Shown: positions 25,182 through 33,483, numbered from the stretch's first letter. The stretch: 64,000 nt of DNA from Vibrio sp. SS-MA-C1-2 (GCF_021513135.1 NZ_CP090981.1:2232001-2296000), one strand, 5' to 3'. Made by a program: numbers and translations. The notes: generated by a model not told the origin, from the sequence alone.

Positions 25182-26246
25182 ATGATGAAGCATTCAATTC
25201 AACCTTGGGGACATATTCCTCAGCAAGCTATAGATGTATCACTGATCACAATGACAAACAGTCACGGAATTTCCATTTCTGTTTCAAATTTTGGCTGTAT
25301 TGTCACATCTATTATCGTTCCAGACCGAAATGGTCATTGTGAAGATATCGTTTTAGGTTATGAAACATTAGAACAATATTTAAATGGCCATCCTTTTTTT
25401 GGTGCGGTTGCTGGTCGATACGCAAATCGAATTAGTGATGGTCAATTCCAATTAGATGGCGTTAAATTCCAATTAGAAACCAATGAACTACCGACTAGTC
25501 AGCATCTTCATGGTGGGAAGCAAGGTTTTGATAAATTCGTTTGGGATTATGTTATTGAAGAGAGAAGTGAAGCAACTTATATTCACTTTACTCGTCTATC
25601 TAGAGATGGTGAGTCTGGTTATCCGGGTAATCTAATGGTAACACACACCATCGGTCTTGATGAAAAGAACCAAGTTCACTACAACTTTAAATCAGTGACA
25701 GATGCTCCAACAGTTATTAATTTAGTCAACCACAGTTATTATAACTTAGCGGGTCATAATTCGGGTTCAACTGAAAACCAAGAATTGAAATTGAATGCGG
25801 ACTTTTACACTCCAGTAAAAACAAATAATATTCCAACCGGTGAAATCAAAGCGGTTGTTGGCACTTATTTTGATTTCACTTCAAGTAAAACAATTGGTGA
25901 AAACAGCCTGCAAGCAGAAAATAAACTCATTGACCATAACTTTATTATTAATAAAAAAGTTATGGAAGATCAATATGCACTTGCAGCTGAAATGTTTGAC
26001 CCTGAATCAGGGCGAAGAATGAGGGTGTTAACAACTCAGCCTGCTTTTCAGTTTTATAATGGTGCAAAACTTTCAAATAAACATTGGATTGGCAAAGGTG
26101 GCTATAAGTATGAATCACTCTCTGGTATCTGCTTGGAAACACAGCACTATCCAGATAGCCCTAATCAACCTCATTTCCCTTCAACTCGTTTAAATCCTAA
26201 TGAGATATTTGAAGAGAAAACGATTCATCAATTTTTTATTGGTTAA
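25182..26246 (+). CDS. Aldose 1-epimerase family protein (probable SQ mutarotase)
   Basis: 354 residues with GalM-family motifs: G-R-Y-A-N-R-I near residue 80, Q-H-L-H-G-G-K-Q-G-F-D-K, N-H-S-Y-Y-N-L with the acid His, and L-E-T-Q-H-Y-P-D-S-P-N with the catalytic base Glu. It interconverts the alpha anomer released by the SQase and the beta anomer. It is longer than E. coli YihR (about 308 residues) and closer to GalM in length, but position right after the SLA reductase, with a 6-nt gap, argues for SQ as substrate. Confidence 0.8.
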   Translation: MMKHSIQPWGHIPQQAIDVSLITMTNSHGISISVSNFGCIVTSIIVPDRNGHCEDIVLGYETLEQYLNGHPFFGAVAGRYANRISDGQFQLDGVKFQLETNELPTSQHLHGGKQGFDKFVWDYVIEERSEATYIHFTRLSRDGESGYPGNLMVTHTIGLDEKNQVHYNFKSVTDAPTVINLVNHSYYNLAGHNSGSTENQELKLNADFYTPVKTNNIPTGEIKAVVGTYFDFTSSKTIGENSLQAENKLIDHNFIINKKVMEDQYALAAEMFDPESGRRMRVLTTQPAFQFYNGAKLSNKHWIGKGGYKYESLSGICLETQHYPDSPNQPHFPSTRLNPNEIFEEKTIHQFFIG

Positions 26247-26608
26247 TATCATCGTTCTACCTCTAGTCTGAGCTATAAAATAGTGTGGTGAGATAGAACA
26301 AAAATAATTGGAGTTGCTAGTAGGCGGCAAGTGAGTGAGGCCCCATGAGTATTGGTTTACTCTATGATTGGGGCGAACGAATACAGCCAATAACCTAGCA
26401 GCTTCAAATATAAAGCATAATTTATTAGATTATTAACAGTAATAAACCATTTTGTTATATCTATATTTAAAAATATTACCGAAAAATCATCTAATAATAC
26501 GAATTTAAAATCAAATAACTAGATATACCTAGAAATTGCTGTTGCTTGTAGGAAACGAAAAAACAGTAACAACAAGTTAAGTAGGTACATCACAAAATAG
26601 GCAAAAAC
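26247..26608. other. 362-bp gap with one copy of a structured repeat
   Basis: The gap between the mutarotase and the TauE-family gene contains repeat copy 1 at 26311-26414. No reading frame of interest; a promoter for the TauE gene probably lies in the AT-rich part after 26420. Confidence 0.5.
26311..26414 (+). repeat. Structured ~105-nt dispersed repeat, copy 1
   Basis: Shares the order GTTGCTAG, GGCGGCAAGTGA, GCCCCATGAGTA, TACTCTATGATTGGGGC, GCCAATAACCTAGC and CTTCAA with copies at 32581 and 33359. Nested arms (outer GTTGCTAG/CTAGCAGC, inner GCCCC/GGGGC) can fold into a long stem. It is non-coding. I do not recognise a named repeat family. Confidence 0.75.
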
Positions 26609-27343
26609 ATGGATAATGTTGTAATTTTAGTTTCGCTAATTATTTTACTCGGCGGGTTTACACAAGGTTTGACAGGATTTGGACTAGCACTTGTCTCTGT
26701 TCCACTACTCTCTTTGGTTGTTGATGCAAAACTAGCCATTCCAGTAGCTGGGATTTTTGGTTGGTTAGTGACCTTTCCAGTTGTTTGGAAAATGCGCCAA
26801 CATATTCAATTTAAAACAGCTTTAATTGTTGTAGCAGGTTCTGTACCCGCTTCTTTCATTGGTGCAAGACTTCTTGCGGTTCTACCTTCAACTTATATCT
26901 TAATTGCAATGGGTATTACATTAGTACTGTCCAGTATTCAATCTTTACGTAATTCAAAGGCGCTTTTGAATAAAGCATCTACACCTGTAAGTTTGGGCGC
27001 AGGCTTTACTTCTGGTGTACTAGGTGCAAGTGTTGGGGAACCAGGACCACCAGTTATTGCTTATACATCAATGATGCCTTGGACTTCAGATCAGACGAAA
27101 TCAACACTAGTTTTCATCTTCATGTTACAAATGATTGGCGCTATTGCTGGATTCTGGAGTCATGGGTTAATTACTGAGGATGTCACGGGGTTAGTTGTCA
27201 AAGCAATGCCAGCTTTCATTATTGGAACATCAATGGGAATGCTTGGGTATTACTTACTTCATAAATTTAAAATCGATTATCACAAAATTGTACACAGCAT
27301 GTTATTCGCAATCGGTATTCTACTTATCGTTAAAAATATCTAA
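26609..27343 (+). CDS. TauE/SafE-family sulfonate exporter (probable DHPS efflux)
   Basis: 244 residues, about seven or eight membrane helices in two repeated halves, each with a family motif: G-G-F-T-Q-G-L-T-G-F-G-L-A and S-G-V-L-G-A-S-V-G-E-P-G-P-P-V. TauE/SafE proteins export sulfite, sulfoacetate or related organosulfonates. Between the mutarotase and the aldolase of an SQ locus, the expected cargo is DHPS, the end product of the SLA reductase. It replaces the MFS-type exporter of the E. coli yih cluster. Confidence 0.8.
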   Translation: MDNVVILVSLIILLGGFTQGLTGFGLALVSVPLLSLVVDAKLAIPVAGIFGWLVTFPVVWKMRQHIQFKTALIVVAGSVPASFIGARLLAVLPSTYILIAMGITLVLSSIQSLRNSKALLNKASTPVSLGAGFTSGVLGASVGEPGPPVIAYTSMMPWTSDQTKSTLVFIFMLQMIGAIAGFWSHGLITEDVTGLVVKAMPAFIIGTSMGMLGYYLLHKFKIDYHKIVHSMLFAIGILLIVKNI

Positions 27344-27403
27344 ACAGCAATAAAAAATAATAAAATTGACAAATAATGCAAGAAAATAAAAATTAAATCG
27401 TAA

Positions 27404-27448
27404 TTATGTGACTAAACTTACAGAAATTGACAGAAATTGTCGTATAAT
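27404..27448 (+). promoter_or_regulatory. Promoter region of the aldolase gene with CRP-like site and 10-bp direct repeat
   Basis: TGTGACTAAACTTACA (27407-27422) fits TGTGA-N6-TCACA with one mismatch. It is followed by the direct repeat CAGAAATTGA/CAGAAATTGT (27421-27440) and a TATAAT at 27443-27448, 49 bp before the start codon. The CRP-like centre lies about 40 bp before the likely transcription start, an activating position. Confidence 0.45.
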
Positions 27449-27496
27449 TTACACATTACTACAAAAGAACAGATAACCAAATAAAAGGGACTACAA

Positions 27497-28357
27497 ATGC
27501 CATACGTATCTGGTAACACAATGATTCACACTGCATGGAACAACAACTACTCAATTGGTGCTTTCAGCGCACACAATGCAGAATCAATCAAAGCTATTTT
27601 AGTAGCAGCACAAGAAGAACGTGCTCCTATCATGATTCAAGTTGGCCAAAAAGTTATCCAAACTATGGGTCTTAAGCCAATGAAAGATATGATTGATACT
27701 TTCATGACTCAAGAAAATATTACCGTTCCAGTCTGTATTCACCTTGACCACAGCCGTAACTTTGATCAAACAATGGAAGCGGTTCGCGCTGGTTTTGATT
27801 CAGTCATGTTTGACGGCTCAGGTCTTCCATTTGAAGATAACGTTCGAATCACTAAAACAGTATGTGACGTTGCACATGCACTACAAATCGGTTGTGAAGG
27901 TGAAATCGGTAAGATCGGTGGAACGGAAGATGACATCACTGTTGATGAAGCTGATGCAATGATTACTACCGTTGAAGAAGCATTAGACTTCTCTAACCGT
28001 ACAACAGTTGACTACCTTGCTGTATCTATCGGTACTGCACACGGCGTTTATAAAACAACACCTCAACTTAACTTCCAGCGTCTAAAAGAGATCCGTGAAG
28101 CGGTTAAGAAGCCTATCGTACTTCACGGTGGTTCTGGTGTTCCTGATGACCAAATCATGGAAGCGGTAACGTGTGGTGTTGCTAAGATCAACGTAGATAC
28201 TGAGCTTCGTCAAGCATTCACTAAAGGCGTTCAAGCACATTGGGCAGCGGATAGCGAAGACTTTATCCTAGCTGACTCTCTAGGTGCTGGACTTGAAGCA
28301 ATGAAAGAAACTGTTAAGCAAAAGATTCGTCTATTCGGTTCTGCAGGTAAAGCTTAA
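27497..28357 (+). CDS. Class II (metal-dependent) aldolase, probable sulfofructose-1-phosphate aldolase
   Basis: 286 residues of the FbaA/KbaY/GatY family. Zn and catalytic motifs are H-L-D-H-S (D84, H85), E-G-E-I-G, G-T-A-H-G-V-Y (H182), L-H-G-G-S-G (H210) and I-N-V-D-T-E-L-R. In E. coli SQ catabolism this step (SF-1-P to DHAP + sulfolactaldehyde) is done by YihT, a class I enzyme. A class II enzyme in this locus fits a variant sulfo-EMP route. It has its own promoter and a strong terminator, and its codon use looks like that of a highly expressed gene. Substrate assignment rests on context. Confidence 0.78.
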   Translation: MPYVSGNTMIHTAWNNNYSIGAFSAHNAESIKAILVAAQEERAPIMIQVGQKVIQTMGLKPMKDMIDTFMTQENITVPVCIHLDHSRNFDQTMEAVRAGFDSVMFDGSGLPFEDNVRITKTVCDVAHALQIGCEGEIGKIGGTEDDITVDEADAMITTVEEALDFSNRTTVDYLAVSIGTAHGVYKTTPQLNFQRLKEIREAVKKPIVLHGGSGVPDDQIMEAVTCGVAKINVDTELRQAFTKGVQAHWAADSEDFILADSLGAGLEAMKETVKQKIRLFGSAGKA

Positions 28358-28390
28358 TATTGTTAAGCCGTTAGCTTACTAATAATATCT

Positions 28391-28478
28391 CAAGTCTACT
28401 TTCGTTTTTAATAGACTTGGAAAACAAAAAAGCCTTATTACAAATCACTTTTAAAATGATTGTAATAAGGCTTTCTTT
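28391..28478 (+). terminator. Hairpin plus strong terminator after the aldolase gene
   Basis: A first hairpin (CAAGTCTA/TAGACTTG, 28391-28419) is followed by a terminator whose arms AAAGCCTTATTACAA and TTGTAATAAGGCTTT pair over a short A/T loop, ending in CTTTT. The second hairpin has A-rich sequence before it, so it can also work on the opposite strand. Confidence 0.85.
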
Positions 28479-28611
28479 TGCTTGTAACATTAAATGTTAC
28501 CACCTTTGATTGTCCGCTATCTATAACCACGAACATCTAATAATAGGGTTATTCCTTACCCATAATATCGTCTTACTAAGCGATTAATTTTTCAAAATAT
28601 AAAATGTTTGA

Positions 28612-28791
28612 TTAACGAGCCCACTGTAGAGCTATAAAAAATGTTGGAACAGCAGCAAAGGCAAATAGGGCTAAAAGAGAAAGTGCTTCTTTGGTGAATT
28701 CTACCGTTGCAGATATTACTGAGTTTACTTTAGCATCATCAATGTTAATTTCGTTTATTGCTGTATTATTCATTGTTGTTGTGTTATTCAT
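28612..28791 (-). CDS. Small 59-residue single-pass membrane protein
   Basis: ATG 28791 to TAA 28612-28614, with AGAG about 6 nt upstream. An Asn/Thr-rich N-terminus (M-N-N-T-T-T-M-N-N-T) precedes one hydrophobic helix near the C-terminus (A-L-S-L-L-A-L-F-A-F-A-A-V) and the end A-L-Q-W-A-R. A second in-frame ATG lies six codons in. No family recognised. A TGTGACACATGTCAAA stretch at about 28847-28862 resembles a CRP site and would lie in its promoter. Confidence 0.55.
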   Translation of the reverse strand: MNNTTTMNNTAINEINIDDAKVNSVISATVEFTKEALSLLALFAFAAVPTFFIALQWAR

Positions 28792-29168
28792 CGTTACTCT
28801 TCAGTCAGTTAAGTGGATTTATTCTATGGGTGTAATATACGTAAAAGTGTGACACATGTCAAAGTTTTATCATCTAAAAAACAAAATAAATGCTTAACCT
28901 CACAAAACAAGAGAATCACTAACAATAAATCAACACTCTCCTTCCATCACTATTTAAAACGCTTAATCACATTCAAATTAAACTAACAAGATTATTTATA
29001 AAACCTTATTCTTTATTGTTTAATTATCAACCTAGATTTTAATCACAGAATCAATTTCTCCAAAGCATAAACTTAGCCTTACTGTATGGATACCATAAGG
29101 TTCATACCTTGCCGATATCTATATTTCCCTTTATTTATGACGACAAGAATAATGTCTAAGGAGATGAC
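28792..29168. other. 377-bp divergent region before the symporter-sulfatase operon
   Basis: It must carry promoters for the 59-residue gene (-) and the symporter (+). It contains a CRP-like site near 28847 and an imperfect palindrome at 29077-29100. AAGGAG before the symporter ATG is a strong ribosome-binding site. Confidence 0.5.
29077..29100. promoter_or_regulatory. Imperfect 24-bp palindrome, possible operator
   Basis: CCTTA and TAAGG flank GTATGGATAC; 18 of 24 positions are self-complementary. It lies about 70 bp before the symporter start. No regulator gene is adjacent, so the binding protein is unknown. Confidence 0.35.
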
Positions 29169-30986
29169 ATGTTCACATTTATAAGTGCGGTTGCATTTAT
29201 GGCCTTTGTTGCCTACTACAGTTGGAAAAAAACAAAAGGTCAAGTTGATACCGCTAATGGCTATTTTTTAGCTGGAAATGGCTTAACCAGCTTATTCATT
29301 GCAGGCTCATTATTACTAACCAATATATCTACAGAACAGTTAATCGGACAATCGGGGGCGACTTATCACGGTAACTTGACCGTCATTGCTTTCGAAGTTT
29401 GGGCAATAAGAGGAATTATTTTATTAGCCTGTCTTTTTTTACCTATGTATTTAGGTGGGGCATTTTCTACCGTACCTTCTTTTTTACAATCACGTTATGG
29501 TGAAAGCACACGTAAAATGGTGAGCAGTCTATTTATGTTCGGCTACATTTTTGTATGGTCGCCAACCGTCCTGTACGGGGGCTCCTTGGCGCTAATGAAA
29601 ATATTAAATATTGAGATTTGGTTAGGCTTATCACAAATTCAAGCTTTATGGTTAGTCACCATTATTGTTGGTTTTATTGGTGCTATTTATGCGGTCACTG
29701 GAGGTTTACGTGCCGTTGCAATCTCTGACACCTTAAATGGTATTGGTTTATTGATTATTGGCTTACTGGTTCCTATTTTTGGTTTAATGGCTGCCAGTGA
29801 TCAATTTAATATGCCCGTTATAGATGTATTACACCGTATCGCGACAACAAATACCGAAAAACTCAACGCCATAGGATTAGGTGCTGAAGCCGATGCAATT
29901 CCAATCTCGGCGGTATTTACCGGCTTAATGGTCATGGCAACATTCTATTGGGCGACCAACCAATTTGTCATTCAACGAGCATTAGGGGCTGAAAGCTTAA
30001 AATCAGGGCAGCGTGGTTTACTTACTTCTGGCTTCTTTAAAATGATTGTCCCTATTATTGCAATGTTCCCAGGCATTCTTGCATTTCACATGTATGGTGA
30101 TGGGCTTTCACCACGAGATATTGCCTACCCCACTTTAGTGAGTGATGTATTACCAGCTCCGCTTTTAGGGCTATTTATTGCCGTGCTTTTAGGCGCGATT
30201 TTCTCAACCTATAACTCATTACTCAATTCTGCGGCTACTCTCTTTGCGATGGATATTTACCTTCCTCTTAAAAAAGAGAAAGTCAGTGATGAGAAACTAA
30301 TTAGAGTCTCTAAGATTTTTGCAATTATCTGTGCCGTATTTACGATCATTGCTGCACCCATGTTATTAAATGCGCCCGATGGATTATTTATCTTCTTGCA
30401 AAAATTCACCGGCTTTATTGCTGTCCCCATTTGTACTTTGGTCTTAATGGGATTATTTACTAAGAAATTACGTATTCCTGCTGTGGCTGCAAATACGGTT
30501 ATTTGTTTTCACGTTATTACCTACTGGTTCTTAGTCTGGGGAGCCAAATATGTAGGTATTGAAGTGAATATCCATTGGATGCACATTTTTGCACTACTTT
30601 TCTGTATTGAAGTTTCAACCCTGACTATTTGGGCTCTTGTCGCACCAGCACAAAAACGTTCTCTGGCTGAATATAAGCCCAAAGTGAACATGTTGCCTTG
30701 GAAATATGCCATGCTAACCAGTATGATCCTTATCTCTCTGGCTATCTTGATATTTATCCTATTATCACCCGTTGGTCTCGCTTATTCTGATGCGGTATTA
30801 TCTCCGACATTCCATACTTGGTTTGCACCAGCGTTAATTATCTGTGTCGCCCTTTGCTTTGTTGCCCATCGATATGTACAACCTAAATATGCTGCTTATA
30901 TCATTAGAAATTATGTTGATAGAGAGAGTTCATCTGATTCTGTTGAACTGAATACACAAACGTCATTAGATGAGGATTGCGTATGA
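29169..30986 (+). CDS. yidK: Na+/solute symporter (SSS family, YidK-like)
   Basis: 605 residues, about fourteen membrane helices. SSS-family features include G-Y-F-L-A-G-N-G-L near residue 31, T-N-I-S-T-E-Q-L-I-G-Q-S-G and A-V-T-G-G-L-R-A-V-A-I-S-D-T-L-N-G, the sodium/sugar core. It imports an unphosphorylated sugar, probably sulfated, because the next gene, overlapping by 4 nt, encodes a cytosolic sulfatase. The same gene pair exists in E. coli as yidK-yidJ; the substrate is not established as far as I know. Confidence 0.78.
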   Translation: MFTFISAVAFMAFVAYYSWKKTKGQVDTANGYFLAGNGLTSLFIAGSLLLTNISTEQLIGQSGATYHGNLTVIAFEVWAIRGIILLACLFLPMYLGGAFSTVPSFLQSRYGESTRKMVSSLFMFGYIFVWSPTVLYGGSLALMKILNIEIWLGLSQIQALWLVTIIVGFIGAIYAVTGGLRAVAISDTLNGIGLLIIGLLVPIFGLMAASDQFNMPVIDVLHRIATTNTEKLNAIGLGAEADAIPISAVFTGLMVMATFYWATNQFVIQRALGAESLKSGQRGLLTSGFFKMIVPIIAMFPGILAFHMYGDGLSPRDIAYPTLVSDVLPAPLLGLFIAVLLGAIFSTYNSLLNSAATLFAMDIYLPLKKEKVSDEKLIRVSKIFAIICAVFTIIAAPMLLNAPDGLFIFLQKFTGFIAVPICTLVLMGLFTKKLRIPAVAANTVICFHVITYWFLVWGAKYVGIEVNIHWMHIFALLFCIEVSTLTIWALVAPAQKRSLAEYKPKVNMLPWKYAMLTSMILISLAILIFILLSPVGLAYSDAVLSPTFHTWFAPALIICVALCFVAHRYVQPKYAAYIIRNYVDRESSSDSVELNTQTSLDEDCV

Positions 30987-32410
30987 CAACCATCACTCAA
31001 CCTAATATATTATTTATCTTAATTGATGATATGGGTTATAAAGATCTTGGCTGTTTTGGCAGTGATTTTTATGAAACGCCTTATTTAGATGCATTGGCTA
31101 AAAAGAGCATTAGGTTTACCAATGGTTATGCAGCAAGTCCTGTTTGCTCTCCAACCCGCGCTGCATTTTTAACGGGGAAACACCCAACTAGACTTGGGAT
31201 TACTCAGTGGTTAGGTGGAACATCTCAAGGTCGTTTATGTGATGTTCCCACGGTTGATCATCTTGCCACGTCCCATACATCTTTAGCTCAAGCATTAAAG
31301 GATGGCGGTTATAAAACTTGGCATGTCGGTAAATGGCATTTAAGTACTCATGATAAACATCGGTTTAAATACTACCCAGACAAACACGGTTTTGATCTTA
31401 ATATTGGAGGTTGTGATTGGGGGCATCCTAAGCAAGGATATTTTTCACCATATGGGATAGAAACATTACAAGATGGACCCAAAGGTGAATATTTAACAGA
31501 CAGATTAACCGATGAGGCAATTAACCTGATCCAAACGGTTAATGATCAGCCTTGGTTTATGCAATTATCGCATTATGCGGTTCACACACCAATTCAATGC
31601 CATCAAGCATTGATAACTAAATATCAAAAAAAGGCGAAAAGGTTAGGCAGAAACGAAGGTAATGCCTTTGTTGTTGGCGACCATTTCCCTTGCCAACATA
31701 AACAAGATGAACGAATTGTTCGAAGGGTGATGCAAAGTGATCCAACTTATGCGGCAATGATTGAAAATTTAGACTGGAATATTGGTCGAACCCTAGAAGC
31801 ATTGGAGTTAAATGGTCAACGAGATAATACCATTGTGATATTTTACAGTGATAATGGAGGCTTAGCGACTGCCGAAGGATCACCAACCTCCAATGCGCCA
31901 TTAGCTGAAGGAAAAGGTTGGCTTGCTGATGGTGGGATCAGAGAGCCACTGATTATTAGTTGGCCAGAAAAGATCAAGCAACCTCGTATTGAAACCTCAC
32001 TGCTAACCACCATGGATTTTTTTCCAACCCTGTTACAATGTGCCGGTCTTCCACCTATGCCAAGTGCTCATCTAGATGGTATCAGTTTTGCTGGCTTACT
32101 TTCCGATTCCCCGGATGAGAACTTTGAAAGAGGTCCACTGTTTTGGCAGTATCCTCACTATTCAAATCAAGGTGGAACCCCCTCTATTGCGCTTCGTGAA
32201 CATGATTGGAAGCTGGTTTTCTTTTATGAAGATAACGCTACCATGCTATTCAACTTAACCGATGACATATCAGAAGCTAACAATATTGCTAAATTTCATC
32301 CAGAGCGAGTCAATAAAATGTTGGACAAAATAAAAGCATGGGAGCAAGATATGTCTGCTCAAATTCCTCAACCAAATAAACACTATATTGATATTAGAAC
32401 AAACTACTAG
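30983..32410 (+). CDS. yidJ: Cytosolic Cys-type sulfatase (YidJ-like)
   Basis: 475 residues from an ATG that overlaps the symporter stop (ATGA); an in-frame TTG two codons earlier is less likely. The formylglycine motif is C-S-P-T-R with C55, followed by the conserved A-A-F-L-T-G. Metal-site residues are seen in L-I-D-D-M-G and Y-S-D-N-G-G. It has no signal peptide, so the sulfate ester is hydrolysed inside the cell. The Cys needs a maturation enzyme (FGE or anSME), none of which is encoded in this window. Substrate probably a sulfated monosaccharide or disaccharide brought in by the symporter. Confidence 0.82.
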   Translation: MTTITQPNILFILIDDMGYKDLGCFGSDFYETPYLDALAKKSIRFTNGYAASPVCSPTRAAFLTGKHPTRLGITQWLGGTSQGRLCDVPTVDHLATSHTSLAQALKDGGYKTWHVGKWHLSTHDKHRFKYYPDKHGFDLNIGGCDWGHPKQGYFSPYGIETLQDGPKGEYLTDRLTDEAINLIQTVNDQPWFMQLSHYAVHTPIQCHQALITKYQKKAKRLGRNEGNAFVVGDHFPCQHKQDERIVRRVMQSDPTYAAMIENLDWNIGRTLEALELNGQRDNTIVIFYSDNGGLATAEGSPTSNAPLAEGKGWLADGGIREPLIISWPEKIKQPRIETSLLTTMDFFPTLLQCAGLPPMPSAHLDGISFAGLLSDSPDENFERGPLFWQYPHYSNQGGTPSIALREHDWKLVFFYEDNATMLFNLTDDISEANNIAKFHPERVNKMLDKIKAWEQDMSAQIPQPNKHYIDIRTNY

Positions 32411-32426
32411 CAAGCCATTAAACCCC

Positions 32427-32470
32427 TCTCTCGATTGTCTATTTTTGTAATAACAGTCGAGAGACTCTTT
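32427..32470 (+). terminator. Terminator of the symporter-sulfatase operon
   Basis: CTCTCGATTGT pairs with ACAGTCGAGAG (one G-T pair), followed by CTCTTT. It lies 17 nt after the sulfatase stop. Confidence 0.7.
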
Positions 32471-32580
32471 ACTCAAATAGCCATCTTTTTTTAATTATAT
32501 CGTCTTCAGATACTCATTTAGCCACATTCCCTTCTAGCCCCTCGTAGTTCAATTTATTTAGGTATATACCGGTGTTCATT

Positions 32581-32690
32581 GAAGTTGCTCGTCGGCGGCA
32601 AGTGAATATGGCCCCATGAGTATAGGTGTACTCTATGATTGGAGCGAATGAGCGACGCCAATAACCTAGCGACTTCAAGTATGAAAGGCA
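32581..32690 (+). repeat. Structured ~105-nt dispersed repeat, copy 2
   Basis: Same orientation and order of blocks as copies 1 and 3. Outer arms GAAGTTGCT and AGCGACTTC, middle GGCG/CGCC, then a GCCCC arm facing GGAGC (one mismatch here, GGGGC in the others) and an inner AGTATA/TGTACT hairpin. It lies 778 bp from copy 3, with a single small gene between them. Confidence 0.8.
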
Positions 32691-32927
32691 TAAATAGCTA
32701 AAGCTTCATTCAAGAATAATCATACCCCACTCCATCACTAGCTTGAAATCAGTCATTTTTAATATAAAACCTATCGAAGAAGAAGAGAGAAAGTAAGAAA
32801 AGCAGAAATGATTGTCAGGTAATACTACAATTATGATAATAGGTGTGTTTAACTGGTGTAATCTAACATTTCGGGTTAGATTTCTCAGTTATAAAACAGA
32901 TGATTTAAAACAAGAGGTATTTTTATC

Positions 32928-33305
32928 ATGGCTAAGACAGTTACCATGGAATTCCCGGCTCATTTTGAAGAGCAAATGCAAGCTAAATTGAATAGTCTCG
33001 TTGCAGAGGAGCGTTCTATCGTTCAAGGTGCTGCTAAGCTTAGAGAGCTATTATCAATGGACAGTTTATCTTTAGAAATGGAGGTCTATGCACTAAAACA
33101 GCAAGAATTACTCGACCTGGCAGCAATTACCATCAAGATTAGTGGCACTGGCAACAAACTCCTTCGTGATATTATTAATAAGTTCTCTGGTCGTGCAAAA
33201 CCACTCTCAGAAAATCAACGAGTTGCCGTAAAAGAGAACCTATTTAGATTACTTAAAGAGCCTTCAACGTATTCAGCATTGAATGATTTAAAATTACCTT
33301 CATAG
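32928..33305 (+). CDS. Hypothetical 125-residue protein between two repeat copies
   Basis: A soluble, helix-rich protein (M-A-K-T-V-T-M-E-F-P-A-H-F-E-E...) with many Leu, Glu and Lys; residues ~15-70 could form long helices. I recognise no domain. It has a good GAGG ribosome-binding motif about 12 nt upstream and normal codon use, so it is likely expressed. It is flanked on both sides by the structured repeat in the same orientation, which may reflect insertion or simply repeat preference for intergenic DNA. Confidence 0.6.
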   Translation: MAKTVTMEFPAHFEEQMQAKLNSLVAEERSIVQGAAKLRELLSMDSLSLEMEVYALKQQELLDLAAITIKISGTGNKLLRDIINKFSGRAKPLSENQRVAVKENLFRLLKEPSTYSALNDLKLPS

Positions 33306-33358
33306 ACTGTAATAAATAAACTGTAGTAACGAGAGGAGATCTCTTAATTATCGTTATT

Positions 33359-33468
33359 GAAGTTGCTAGTAGGCGGCAAGTGAGTGAAGCCCCGTGAGTA
33401 TAAGTATACTATATGATTGGGGCGAATGTGCGACGCCAACAACCTAGCGACTTCAAGTATGAAGGGGA
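33359..33468 (+). repeat. Structured ~105-nt dispersed repeat, copy 3
   Basis: The clearest copy for folding: GAAGTTGCTAG/CTAGCGACTTC, GGCG/CGCC, GCCCC/GGGGC and AGTATA-AG-TATACT nest in order. It lies 16 nt from the 3' end of the convergent thiZ gene and 53 nt after the 125-residue gene, so it may also act as a terminator structure. Confidence 0.8.
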
Positions 33469-33483
33469 TATAGAACTAATTCT

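Larger units (their letters stand above)
32411..32927. other. 517-bp gap with terminator and repeat copy 2
   Basis: It contains the sulfatase terminator, repeat copy 2 (32581-32690) and AT-rich DNA that probably carries the promoter of the 125-residue gene at 32928. A GAGG ribosome-binding motif precedes that gene. No other reading frame supported. Confidence 0.5.

Noticed and set aside
27431-27448. TTGACA and TATAAT before the aldolase as a standard promoter pair
   Set aside because: The two hexamers are only 10 bp apart, too close for sigma-70; the TATAAT may still be a -10 element used with CRP.
22392-28357. Kinase plus class II aldolase as a tagatose/galactitol pathway
   Set aside because: No tagatose or galactitol transport or dehydrogenase genes are present, while a sulfoquinovosidase, SLA reductase and TauE exporter flank them and sulfonate-contact residues are kept.
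26311-33468. The three repeats as a CRISPR array
   Set aside because: Only three copies, about 105 nt long, kilobases or hundreds of bases apart, with genes in between and no cas genes.
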